From NCBI RefSeq assembly GCF_002443255.2, contig NW_019211455.1, positions 49,369,873 to 49,433,872 of the forward strand: a stretch of 64,000 bases of DNA. Reading direction: 5' to 3'. Below are positions 27,501 through 40,137 of this stretch, piece by piece. A program made the position numbers and the translations under genes. This DNA comes from Varroa destructor. Lineage: Eukaryota > Arthropoda > Arachnida > Mesostigmata > Varroidae. Numbering within the stretch: the first letter of the stretch is position 1; the number at the start of each line of letters is the position of its first letter. A model generated the notes under the pieces. It was given only the letters and a program-made list of their open reading frames with translations, did not search any database and was not told the DNA's origin.

Positions 27501-29367
27501 CTGTTCTGGGATGTAACTTGGACGCTTCTGCACATCACAGCCGTGTGCTTATCTGCCTTCTGCGCTTATTGTAAACCCCAGCTGACCTTGTCGACGATTC
27601 GACTTCGTCCATAACTTGATATACTGCTGTCCGCGTGCAAATCAGGCAAGGCCCGTAAAGCCCATCGGTGATTTTCCACTAAGGCTATTTACAACGATGT
27701 TACACTGGCACGATTTTTTAACGTCTCCTAAAAACGCCTTGAATTGAAACGATCACTCGTCGCATTGGGGCAAAAATTATTTCATCTGGAAGAACGCGCA
27801 CAGGTATCATTCATCATTTCGAATGCGTTCGTAGTACTTTGCCCCTGCTGTTCCTGCCCGAATAGGCAAACTTTAAACACATCTCACGTGTCTGTCCTAC
27901 TGACAATCGATTCGAACCAGGGTTAAGTCGAGTCTGGTAGAAGTCTATAAACCATCAACAGGCCCATTTTGAGGTCAACTGTAGACGCCCGTCGCAGGCT
28001 CTAAAATGTTAATCCATTGTGTAGTTTTTGAGTAGTTAAGAAATGGTAGCTTATCACTAAAAAATGAGATTTTTTTGCTCAACGGTTCACCTTTACATAT
28101 CGACATCAATGAAGATCTCTAGCACTCAGTATTATTAGTAGTAATAATTATTAGTACGCATTGTAACAATATATACAGAGAATCAAAAAAAAATCCTTGG
28201 ACACACATTGCGTATACATTCTTGACTTTCTAATGAAGTATTTAATATATATTCTTGTTTTATCATAGTCTTTTATGCTCTTTGCTCTCGTATCAGGTAA
28301 GAACAGACATGTTCCTGCTAGACATAGCACCAACACGTTTTAAAAAAAAGCTGACGGTCTGACCTACCCAGTGACAAGAAGCCTGCAGCTTGGCGTCATT
28401 ACTCCATCTCAACTTTTGCGTTCGAGTTTATAGAGGCAGCGACCGCAGTGGCAAACTGAAGACGAAAAACAAGTCCATAAACGCGAAGTGCTACGAATAT
28501 TTACTCGGTTTGATACGATGAAACCCAACTCTCGCCCACCCTCGCCCTTTGTGCCTAAGCCATTTTTGTGACAGCCTGCCCCGCTCGTGCGGCCTAACCG
28601 AAACAGCAAAAGTCACTAGCGGTAGCACTTGTGCCGTTCTGGGAGTGGTGGCGAAAGTGTCGGTGAATTGAAGTAGCATCGTCGTCGTTGTTTGCTTCCC
28701 TGTTAATGTCAAACCACTGCTGTACCCTTTTCAAAAAAAACTTTCATCAATTAGGGCAGCTGTTTGGAATGTGGATGGGTTTATGCAATCAGATCACTGG
28801 TTGTTTATGGTAGGGGAGAATGGACGAGATAGGGGATGGAGAGACGGATAAGTCAACGATCACCGAAAGAAAGGGAGCGACGCTAGCCTTATTCGTAGCC
28901 TGAAGGCCCCTTTTTTTGAAATAGACCAGGCGGCATACCGATGCGCAAAACTTAGTTGTACCTTTATAATTTCTACGACCATCCTCCAACATAGGACTGT
29001 ATTTTTACATTTGCTTACATTGACGTTTACGTATCCATGCAAGAACATAATAACGAGTAGAGCTCTCGTCAAGAGCTCCTCTGACGAGCTCCGCATTGTC
29101 ACCTATATACATAAGCCTATTTATATTGCCATTACAGAGGCTTTTTGTGGGACAAGCTGACTTAGGCAATTTTCGTGTCGACCCACAGTACACACCATAT
29201 ATAATATTACGAAAAAGTATTAGCCGTTTCTCTAGCTTTATGGCCTATACGGTAGGTAATGTGAGTCGGGTCCGGCCGACATTAGCGTCATTCGAGAGCT
29301 GATATGTATTATAAATAAATTATTGCAATACTTAATTCAGATTTAAAGTAGAGCGCCTCGAGGATAA

Positions 29368-30287
29368 GTGAAGTTTCAGCGAACATTCACTCCACTTTAC
29401 AGTTGTCACGATAAATGCGCAAAGTCTGCCGAGGAGGCCCATAAAATAATAAAAAGTACAGATGTGCTGTCAGGACGTCGCTTTTCCTCTGCGAATTTCG
29501 ACGTGAAAGATGCGCTCCGCAGCGATCTACCAATTATGGAAAAAATTGATGTTATAGCCGAACAAGATCGGTGGGTGTGTAGCTAGGGCATCGCTAAGGA
29601 ACTAAACATCGACCATCAAACAATTTGAAACCGTTTGAAGAAAGCTGGCTACAAAAAAGCTCGGTATTTGGGTGGAACAGAACGCAAAACAATTTACTCA
29701 ATCGTATTTCTATCTGCGGAATTCTATAGGAACCTAACGAAGACGGCTGATCACGGATGATGGATGAAGAAAAGTGGCTCACATACGTCAATAATGCGCA
29801 AATAAAAAGATCTGTACAAAAACACCAGACAGAGATCAAATAAAGTGGACTGGAAACAAATCGCGGATTGTGAGATGCTGCCGCTTAACGAAATGGTGGA
29901 CTCTACTTTAAAAATAGATATATTTGTTTTATTGCAAAAAATGAATCTCACTTTTTAAACTGAAAAGATGCCGTTTTCTTATCATGATATGCTATTTCAT
30001 ACACATCTTTAACTAGTGAGCAAAAAAGAGGGAACATGAATTGGGAATTTTAGAGCACCCGTCGTATAGCTTGGATTTTACACCATCGGACGGTCGGATG
30101 CTTTGATTTCTGCAGGGCTCCTTTAAGGGTGGTAATTTAATTTTGATAAAAAAAAAAATACAAAAATCATTTGTCACAATTTCACAACAGGAAACCACAG
30201 AAGTTTTCCAATATTGGGGTTATGGCGTCACATGAAAAATTGCAGTAGAGTGATCGATCAAAATAGCGCATATTTACTTCGGCAAAA
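29368..30287 (+). pseudogene. Degenerate mariner (Tc1/mariner family) transposase
   Basis: This is the remains of a cut-and-paste DNA transposase read across several frames. Seen: ANFDVKDALRSDLP near 29500 (the family block is GNFDVxDxPRSGRP), then IAKELNIDHQTI and LKKAGYKKA (the second helix-turn-helix) around 29590-29665. Next come LLNRISIC near 29695, DEEKWLTYVNN at 29763 on (first catalytic Asp region), YHDMLFHTHL near 29980 (family HHDNARPHTS, second Asp) and HPSYSLDFTPSD ending at 30091 (family HPPYSPDLAPSD, third Asp). It ends with RVIDQNSAYLL near 30285 (family VIDxNGAYL). Stops at 29584 and after DHQTI, frameshifts, and a shortened gap between the second and third Asp show that it is inactive. 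The motif order matches a DD34D mariner. I could not place the terminal inverted repeats. Confidence 0.88.
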
Positions 30288-33200
30288 TATTTGCTTCAAG
30301 TTTAGCTTAAGGACGGTTACTAATTTTTGGAAAACACAATATATGAAAGATAAACGTTTACATCTGTGTATATATGGGGTCTTTTAGATCCGTCCTTGTA
30401 AACCGATTATAGGTTATTTCTTTCTGCTTTTTTTTACTTTTCTATCGTCTATGTGTTTTACCTTCGAAACGCGGCAAAGTAGCTCTCTCTGCCCATGCCG
30501 GCGGCCGTTCTCCCTTAATCCAAGCGACCCAAATATAGATAGATACGTACACATCACATACATTTGTGTATACATGTATATAGAGAATCTCGTACCGATC
30601 ACCGAATCCCCGTCAGCCATATTTACCGTTTTATCCCAAACTCAACTTCTTGTGTGTGCATACACATTTCTTAAAATCTGTATTTGTAGCTATTTGTTTG
30701 TTTTTACCTCTACTATTTTATCCGAATAATAATAAACGTTCATGAGGACTTGATGCACTCTAGAATTGCCATTAACGATGAGTGATGAGTGTCTTAAGGG
30801 CGCTTTTAGGAAAACTCTTACCGTTATTTATTCTATGCTAACGTACCATAGACTAATACCAGCATCACGGCAATCTCGGTCTCGTAGGAAAGTTCGATGC
30901 ACTGTTGATATTGGGAAGTAATAGGCCATTAGAGAGAAAGAGGAAAAAGCTTTTCATGCAATGCGAACGCACCTGCCACCAGTAGCGCGTACAGCTAGAA
31001 GGTGTGAAGCATCCTCGATTGAACATTTATAATAATAATAACAACATATTCGATATATGGGCCCTTCTTCAGTGGTATTCGAGAACTACTATACCGGTGT
31101 GGCAAGAGGTAGAAATAAGACAACGGGATACACCAGCTTCTAGGCTGCCTTGCACATCGGTCTGAACAAGTATAGCCCATAGGGGGCGCACACTAAGCTA
31201 CAATATGGCCGAACACGGCTTTCCGTAAAGACTTACCCCCCTCCACCCGGGCGCCCGTGTCTCTTAGATATCCGCTTACGGTTCTGTCCACTTTATACAA
31301 ATTATTTTTCCACTAACGAGTTTACCCCATTTGGTACTGCTTTCGCCAAGCCACAACTGTCAGGCAGCAACAAACGAGACAAGCTATAGCTATCCGCCGA
31401 ACGACCTGAGCCAGCTAGGGAAGCCTAAATATAATATTCTATTGTTGTCGACTGGACGATGTAACAACGCAAAAAGTTCATCGCTAACTTTATTAGAAAA
31501 TTATCGCGGGCAAGGTCACGTATTCGATTGAATCTAGAAATGTTCTGTAATGTAAATTACGCGCGGAATTAAATTATAAGCTTGTTCTGTGTCCCTTGCC
31601 TGTTCTATGACGATTCATTTCTAGTTGACAGTGGTACGAATGAAAAAGTAAAGAAACTATTTGCAGCTTAGAAAATGTTCGGTTGTTTCATTGAAAGCTC
31701 ATCTGAATGCCGCCGCGTGTTTAGGTGTGTAGGTGTAAAGTGATTTTCATTAATGAGCCTTACGAACCGTGGAATCGTGAGTCATATAACGACCGAGCGA
31801 AAACTCAAAGTAACCGTGGCTGGGAGCGCACCGCTTCGCTTATGTCAGCAACGAATTTCGATTGAAATAAAAGAACGACCAATTTTGCGATCTTTAAAGG
31901 GTTATTATTCGGTTTTGCAGGTTGTGTCCAGTATCATTAAAATGCCGTTCATGCATAATACCTAATCGGATAAGTAACGAAAGCTTTGAACCTGCACCGT
32001 GGGCGGCGGCCAGGTGTTTATGCTGTATGCGAAACGTTTCTCGTGATCAATGAGGTCGACATTTTAAAGCATGGCTTAAACGAGCAGCCTTTACTAAAAA
32101 AAGTATGATACTGCTGCTGCGCTAAGAAAAACTATTTTTATTCAAATCAACGGTAAAATATCCAAAATCACTAGAAAGCAATCACGCCACTGTACATTAG
32201 GCAGCATCGCTAAGAAGACCACTAAATTGTTTTTGCTCAAATACCAACTAAGCTTATATAGAAAAAAAAAACCTAAATTGTATTATCGTAATAACGCTTC
32301 GTTAGCTCGATCGCACTGTTTTTGTTATCATGTATTTAAATGTTAATTCGGAGGGATGCGTACCTAATCCATTTATTGGTTTTTCTTCATTTAGGTTATC
32401 TCCACTAGAGCTGAAGTCCGCTTTGCCAATTTATTATCTTTCAATTTACATTGCCTTATGGAAATATAGTTCCCAAACAGTTTGTTTTGTCATCGAGTAC
32501 ACGAAGTCTATTGTAAAATTTCGGTATTTAATTACCTTATAGTCTCTCTTTTTTACACGTCACCTTCTTCTTCCTCGTCCAGATACAAACGCGGAGGCGT
32601 GGCGAGCGCTATGCGGTCAGCGTACGTACGCTATTACACAGTCATAAGCGCTCACCATCCCCTACGTCTGGAATGAAGCGGCTCAGTTGATCGAACGCAT
32701 AAATATAACGAGTGTTGTCCCATGTAACGATCTTCAAACATTCAACTCATTGATCAATAAACAGAAGCAAAAGCTAAATTTTCAAAAACATCTCATTAAC
32801 GGCTATTCTACTCACGCGAGAACAACTGCCGTTTTCGGACAATCGCTTTAACTGTGCCATGCTGTAGAGAGATGCCTCAATGACATATTTTTTATATGTG
32901 CAGTAATAACAGAGGCTGAACGGATATGTGGGCATCACTTTTAGAAGTTAATCGATTCGATAAAAACATTTGTACGCTGTTGTTCGTGTAAGCTACTTGT
33001 GACGGCACACGAGCACGACTGTCGTGTACTCAGTTAGATGCTAGTTAAATATATATACAGTAACATCAATAATTGGTGGGGTTAGGGAGCGGCTGCAATT
33101 GTATGTATGGGAGAATTGGGAGCCATGGGGGTACACTATTTGTCGTATTTACATCCTGATCCCGCACCAACAGTTTCATATGGACAAAGCCTACGCCGAC

Positions 33201-36200
33201 CCAAAGTGCGAAACGTCTTTTTAACGGACATTTTTGCATTTTTGAACTAAAATTATATTCAAAACATCAAAACTAAGCCTTCTTTCTGCTTTTCGACACT
33301 TCTTACCTACTTGCTTTTTCATGTCAAATGTGTTTATGTACAAAGGGGGCATGTGAGCAGTAATCAGACATGTTCCGCCATTCGGTCTTCGCCGGCGTGT
33401 AGCCAGTGGCAGCTTTACAAAGCGCTTGAAATACGTCAAGGGGGAAAACTTGCTGTGAAACCCTTTGCCATTGAAATAGTGTGTACTGGAATAAATGAAC
33501 TGCCGCATTGGGGGTCGGGCTTGTGATCTAGATATTAGCACATGAGACGTGTTTAGTTTGAAGCCTCTTGAAGCGACTGGGATAGCAGAACCATATGTGT
33601 ATTTTCTGTCTGAAAGACTCCGCTCGTCTGGATAACTACCATCATGAAAATGAGGTTCTATTAACACGTGGCTATGAACAAATAAATTTTCTAAAGATGC
33701 AGTTTTTTACTTAACCACGGACAAACAAGATGTTATTTGTTATTGACAACAAAATGTTATATATTGTTGAAATTACGAATTGAAGATTGAATGGCGGTCT
33801 AGTTGATACCCAAACCACTGTGTCTTTGTCCGCCTGTGATAGATACAAAATCATTTAAATCTGATCAAGTTAGTAGAAGTTTTAAATTCGTACAGCGATA
33901 AAAATACGGTGCGGAGTTTACAGCAAATCGGTTCCCGAATCTTGGAATGCTTTCAAATTGCGCCGCCATACTTTTTTTGAGGACAGCCGCTCGCAGAGAA
34001 TGCGTTTGACTTTCCAAAGAAAGATAAAAAGCGCAAACTAACCGAACTCTGCATTACATTTACAATGCGTATTGGTGCACGTCACATATTAGCCCCACGG
34101 TTAAACGTCCTTTCTCCCGACGGATAAACGATTTTTTCTGTATCTTTGCTGGCAATCTTGAATTATGTAACAGTTAGGGCTTCTTCACTATCCCTATTGA
34201 TCAGCGGTTTTCGACACAAATAGGCTGTATTTTCTGTAAACCGTACGAACCGGAGTCTACAATCAAATAGCTTGCCTAAATTATTCGCTTAAACAAAAAG
34301 AAATGTTATCCGAGAAGTCGAAACAAGCTAAAAGACAAAGAAGGTTTTCAAGGTTGTTGTCTTCTATAAAACAGCCGCCTTCCTAAAGCCTGAGGGAAAA
34401 GCTCTTTTCTCGCTCTCTGTACTTTTTTAGATTTATCAGCCGGGGATTGATCAGCTGTGCATAGGCCCTTCCGGCAGTGGCAGTGCAAGTAAGTTGTTTG
34501 CTGCTTGGGAGTCTGATGAACACTATAATCTATTCGTTTTGAATTCGAGCTCCAAGTATTTGGCAAGCCCCTGTCATAGCCATCGTCTTTAAGCCGCCAA
34601 GTACGCCTTTTCTACCTCGCAAACGAACAAATCATGTCTGTGTTTGTTGCATTATAGTCTGAAGGCGAGGTTCGTCCTATACCAGAAGTGGGCATTGTCT
34701 GTCGGCACAAAGCAAAAATCAAATATCAGCGCAACCACGAAATGTTCTCTCCTTTCCTACGGTTAAAGGGCTGGTACCCTCCTTCTTTTCCTTTCCCGTC
34801 CGCTTCGTACGCCAGTCGCACATGACAGCAGCATTTCCTCATAAACGTGCGTAACGGCAACAAGGATTGGCCGCATATGCCATTAAGAGTACAATGTAGC
34901 ATTATTGAGAATTGTTTTAATAGCCTTCAGCAGTTGAGGAGGCCTCTTTCGTTTGAGGGGTTAAGGCCTGCCCACGCCACAAACAACGCGCTTTCGGTTG
35001 TGCTGGGTTCCGGTATGCCGCGACCAAACAGAAATAATATGCAACGATCGGAGACGGTGGCGCAGGGAATATTTGCGCATACAAACATTCGCACAGCCTG
35101 ACGAACGCACTTCGTGGTCAGGCAATTATATGGCCCTGCATAAACTACATATCGCCCCTGTAGACCAGAGGGCTCCCAACGGTGCGCTAATCATGTCTAC
35201 TTGTTTTACCATAGAGCATGCATGAAGACAACCATGAAGGAGGAAATTAGATTTAAAAAATGCAAGAAGGTCAGTTAGAAAATAAGCAACAGAAAGCTAG
35301 CGAAAAACAGAACCAGAATCCTTCTTTAAGGGCCCACAATGCGCTCGCATTATGAACAACTCAAACTAGCACACAGAGCCACGCAAAGAAGCACTTACTA
35401 GTTCCGGTAGTATGTAATTAAAACTGAGGTATAGGTAAAGGCGACGCTACTGCAGAATAGTGTTACAGTGCATGCTGTAATAGTGGCCCATGTAGTAGTA
35501 TAGCGTCGTAACAACTCAACGACAAGCGCTAACCGAAATATGCAGAAGAACCGAGATGCGAAAAATTTCCGTTTCCAAAAAATTGCTACCGCTTCTGTCG
35601 TTGCTGCTGCTGCTGCTGCCGCCGGCAGTATTTTGCTTTAATCATTACGCACTGTTATTTCTATGTTTGATTAAATGATCTTGCTAATGTTTTGTGATCC
35701 TATCAGGATAGCCTTGTTCGCTACAGACTAAATGGGTTGTTTGTTAAGTTTCGTTGCTTTTTGTTGGCCTCGCATCACATAGGCATGCGGACGTGGCGTG
35801 CATTAGAGGCCATCGCTGTCTGTGCAATTACGTTCACGGAAATATTACCCTGGCTCATTCCCCTTCGCTCCCACACATTATCTATACGTCGTTCAGTGTA
35901 TGACTCAGTTTGTCGACGGCGAAGTGAGGTAGCATAAGAAATAAATAATGGGAGACAGCTAAAAGAAGGGTCAATGGTAGACGCCCGCTTGGAACGGCCG
36001 CATGTTCAGTAACAGCGAGCTAAATCATGATTGATTCTATTTTTCGATACATCGTTTCTAGCTAGAGGCATGCGGCCCGCTGGCGTAGCAGCAAGTACAA
36101 TTGTAGGCAAGTGCAAATGTGAGGAACAGGGTGGGCTATCACTATTAACCGGCACTACCTAAGACAGTCATCGTCGTCATTGTACATTACGCCTCTTCTA

Positions 36201-37848
36201 CCTTCGTGAATCAGAAACAAAAAGAGAATAGGACAATCAGGGGTGCTGACAATAATGAGAAAGTGACGTGGTGATCTTCAATCGTCTTTGTCTACATAAA
36301 CAACCGAATAAACTAACATGAAGTGAAGTGGCACTAGAAAATTGTCAGGTTAATAACATCACTCTAAGTAATAAAGGTAGCGCTGGCGTAATTTGGGCAG
36401 CTAATGGCAACCCTTTAAGTGCGTTGCTATAATAACCATGAATATGTGCTTATGGCTGGTTCAGAATTTAGCAACGGAAAATAATTAACGTGATATATGG
36501 CTACAATACCGTTTCAACCGTACCCCAGATAGGTATAACAAGATCCGTCATGACCAGCTTTTCTAGTGGCGGCAGATTCTTGATGCTGTACAGAAAAGGT
36601 GATACCGACGACTTGTTTACATGGTAACAATGGTGTTAAGACACGTATAGTAAAGGAAAAGCCGTGTAGAGCATTTCGAGGGGAAAACAATCAACTGCAG
36701 AATCTTTATCATCGAGCATAGTAATTGATAGAAAATAAATTTGTCGCAGTTTGATGCATGCGCTGGTTCGTTGCGAGCTGTAAATAATGGACGATGATCC
36801 CACCTTTTGGGTCTATATGAGCCAACGACATAGATGCTTCCAACAACGTTTTCTCAAAAAATGAATAGACAGTAGCGGACCGGGTTTGGCTATACAACAC
36901 CAGAGTATCCCAGGAGTATATTAGCATATGTTTTTTTCCTTCCCAGTTGCTCCAAACGGCAGCCCGAATAGGTGGATTTTGCTCCATATTTTTGCAACGG
37001 CTGCGAGAATCATATTTTGAGGTATTCAACAAAGTGCTGCCAGCGAGAGACCCATAGATGTGCTATTGTTATTATAGCCATAATGCTTATAACTACTTTG
37101 ATAATATTGCGAGGTACTTTGGGTCAGGATCAATAAACTAATTTTTCAACATCCAGCAAAACTTCACGTGCGAGAATCATTTCTAGAATTAAAAATCTGG
37201 GTAGCCTTCATAACATAATCAATTGGATGTCGTTGCCAAGAAATGAATGAACATGCTTTTGCATGTTGCATAATGAATACTGCCTTCAACGATACGGGCG
37301 GCAGCAGCAAGCGAGTTTTCCATTTTGTGTTTCTTTTTTTACCGATTTTTAGACACCCGTTACAACTATTTGTCTATCTGTCCATTACGAGCGGTATCAC
37401 AAATGCAGGTCTGCGACGGTGCTTTGTGTGGACATGCAATTAGGTTGCAATGTTATCCTACCCCCGAGTAGCTTCTTTAGACTGTGTACCTTTGTTCTCT
37501 CAATGCCTGTAAAGGTCGGGAAACTCGACCGCCAATGTCACTGCTGCTCTTTCCGCTATGCCAACAAACGTTTTTATCGCTACCGGTGAACACCGACTGA
37601 CTGAGTCCATGTTTGCCTGCATCTTATGTGTGTGCCGTAAATCGACTCATAAAGAGACAGCAGTGCAATCTTTTGTCATCGTCGTCGCTGTTGACGACCA
37701 TTTGAACACGCTGGAATATTCAGCACGGAAAAACAGCCATCTCACGTCGCGTAGTTTCGTTCGAAAGCAGCGGAAGATTCACTCGCAGCGGCAATAACGA
37801 CAACAGCGAAGCCGGTATATTACAGCAGATGAATCTTTCACCCACTCA
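30288..37848. other. No gene recognised
   Basis: The longest frames are 148 codons (33221-33667, minus) and 107 codons (36709-37032, minus). Neither shows a family motif or convincing splice sites. I see no RNA gene. Confidence 0.5.
35602..35619. repeat. (TGC)n trinucleotide repeat
   Basis: Six TGC copies followed by CGCCGG. No long open frame uses it. Confidence 0.93.
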
Positions 37849-37892
37849 CTCTCACTCTCTCTCTCTCTCTCTCTCTCTATCTCTATCTACCC
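37849..37892. repeat. (CT)n tract upstream of the transporter
   Basis: A CT/CTAT tract about 380 bases before the proposed transporter start codon. GA/CT tracts can bind GAGA-type factors in arthropod promoters, but this may be a plain microsatellite. Confidence 0.9.
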
Positions 37893-38273
37893 AAGCACAA
37901 ATGGTGGCAAAAAATGACCACATGACGACCACAAGGACATCGGACGCGCACTGACGCTCTCCTCTTTGTACTGTTACCCACCGAAAAAAACCGCCAAGTC
38001 CAACTCCGAAGCAGTTTGGTTTCCATGCAAGCTGCTTTACCAGTGGCGATTGTAATTTTAGTAGCTATAGCATGGTCAAGAATGCGCACCGTTTCCCTTA
38101 CCTATCACCTTGAAAATGAGCGGTCGTTTGTAGCGATGGGCTAGTGGTCCGCCCGTATCCGACTGCTATAATGAACATTAGACTAGGACAAGACACCGTC
38201 AATGCAATGCTAGTCACTGACATTGTCAAGGTAGCAAGTGCACGCTTTGCATACGGATTAGCCGAACTTTGCT

Positions 38274-38288
38274 ATGGGGTTGGAAAGA
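38274..38288 (+). CDS. Proposed first coding exon of the MFS transporter (five codons)
   Basis: The transporter exon at 40072 has no in-frame ATG upstream of it before a TAA at 40015, so the start codon must lie in an earlier exon ending in phase 0. At 38274 there is ATG GGG TTG GAA AGA followed directly by a consensus donor GTAAGT at 38289. An in-frame TAG sits 15 bases before the ATG, and +4 is G, as favoured in initiation contexts. Joined to 40072 it gives MGLER-KDLTL. This is the best candidate I found, but so short an exon could match by chance. Another upstream exon is possible. Confidence 0.4.
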
Positions 38289-40071
38289 GTAAGTGCTATT
38301 TCAAAGGTTTTTGTTTCAATTCAAAGGTATACAGCTTTCGTGTGCTTTAATACGGTCACCCATGCTTTAACTCGCCAATTTTTAACATACAAAACGTGAT
38401 TTCGATTCTTATTGTTGACAAGGGCAGGTACTCGCATATTCTTGTTCTTTTTTCACATCATTAAAGTAGACGGAGCTGTCAGGTGACACGATTTGTGTTT
38501 GTCGGCATTGTAAATTTCCTTTCTCACGTACGAAGCTATAGGCGTAACTATTCTTTGTTTTTTGTGCTGGGTTACATCAGTATGATGTATACACGGGCTG
38601 ACAGTTTAATGAAGTTTCATTTCAATCAATAACGCTGTGGTTAGACGAAGGGGCTACTGACCTATTCAGGCCTCAGCGAAGGCACTGAAGCTCAAATGAG
38701 CTCTTGAGGTATTCGTTCCAGTTTATTGCTTTACTCGCGGCTAAGCGTTGCCACAATACATAAAAACTATTTTTATCCACAACAAATCTGTACGCAAGGA
38801 TTCTGAGCTGTAGACCTTCCTTGTTTTAGGCAAACTCGTCTGCCTCCTTGTCACGTGGAGTGATCATGCAGGATGCTTGAGTTGACTAAACGCCTAAAAC
38901 GCAAAGGAATACTTCAAGACATCTTTATGTAGTACTATATGAATTATACAGCCATTTTTAGTCAGCGTGTTTTTCGCATATACTGGTTTAATTTTCCTCT
39001 GCAAAAAAGGTATTCGATAACGTAAGGTATGTGATAGCTATCTATTACTTCCTATAATACGGAAAATAAAAAAGTTACCGGGCACAGTTTCTATGATTAC
39101 TAATACGCGTATTGAAATCTATCTATAGCAACCGCATATCAGATTTTTCTTCTAATATTCTGGTATCGAAAGGCTGTTTCTTTAAGTTGAGGTTTGAATC
39201 ACCTATTATCGGGCGAAACCTTTGAGATCAAATCCCTGACAAAAAGACCCCTTACCCTGTCCTTATTTATTAACTGCATAACCCAATCGGCGAGGTAGCA
39301 GATATTCTGATTCTACTTCCTGTACTAGAACTTGCCAAGCGTACGTTTCGGTCCGCATACCGAATAGTGGGTATTTTGGCATATGAGTAATGTTGTTTGT
39401 TGACCTTTTTTCAGACGATACGAAGAGTAGTTTCATCATCACATCAAACATAACATTGTACCTAATAACTGCACTTCATTGTGCAGTAATCCACATACCT
39501 AAAATATACAGAGCTTTAGTAATTCAAAATGGGCAAGCTAGTAAATGCTAGAACTTCGTGCCAGTATGGAACACAAAATGCAAACATCTGCTGTGATGTC
39601 ACTGTCTATGGCTTTGAGAACGTTGCGGACGACTGAACTAGCCATCTAAATCGAGAGCCCCGGCAAAATCTCTGGAAAGCATACTCGATTCTCTAAAGTC
39701 GAGACGATATGCAAGCTTGCATGAGTGTCTGGCCTAATACCAATTTTGACCTCTAGGTCCGCCATGATATGCCGTACTCAGTTTGCACTTTCGAAGCAAT
39801 ACTACATCTGTAAAGTAGATCTTGAGCGATACTAAATAGAATAGACACGGAATAATCCTAACCGGTATAGTCTTATTGTTGCTGAAGTTTCCATTTGTCG
39901 ACAACGGTATCTGTACGAACGTGTCAAACACAATAAGAAGCAATAGCCTGATGAGGACCTATTTACTTTGTAGTACACAATACATCCTTGCTATGGCATC
40001 CATGCTAAGTGAACTAACATGATTGTGTCGTAGTAACAATCGTTCTATGTTCCTTACTACTTGCTCGACAG
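38289..40071 (+). other. Putative intron 1 of the MFS transporter
   Basis: This is the interval between the proposed first exon and the exon at 40072. It is AT-rich and I see no coding, RNA or repeat feature in it. Confidence 0.35.
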
Positions 40072-40137
40072 AAGGATCTTACGTTATGCGAGCGTTCGCT
40101 GAGGACCATTCTTCTGTATGGCGGATTCCTTTGTTTG
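40072..40137 (+). CDS. MFS transporter exon with first half of TM1
   Basis: The acceptor is a pyrimidine-rich tract ending in CGACAG, and the donor is TTG|GTAAGT. The 22 codons end in SLRTILLYGGFLCL and run straight into GMCFSVVGPT of the next exon in phase 0. This rebuilds the typical N-terminal helix of the NaGLT1/MFSD4 family. The match across the junction is the main support for this small exon. The open frame continues upstream of the acceptor only to a TAA at 40015 and contains no ATG. Confidence 0.82.

Noticed and set aside
33221..33667. 148-codon minus-strand open frame, the longest outside the transporter
   Set aside because: No family motif, no hydrophobic or repeat pattern, a competing plus-strand frame over the same bases, and no good splice sites.
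36709..37032. 107-codon minus-strand frame
   Set aside because: No known motif, no splice sites, and composition like other chance frames.
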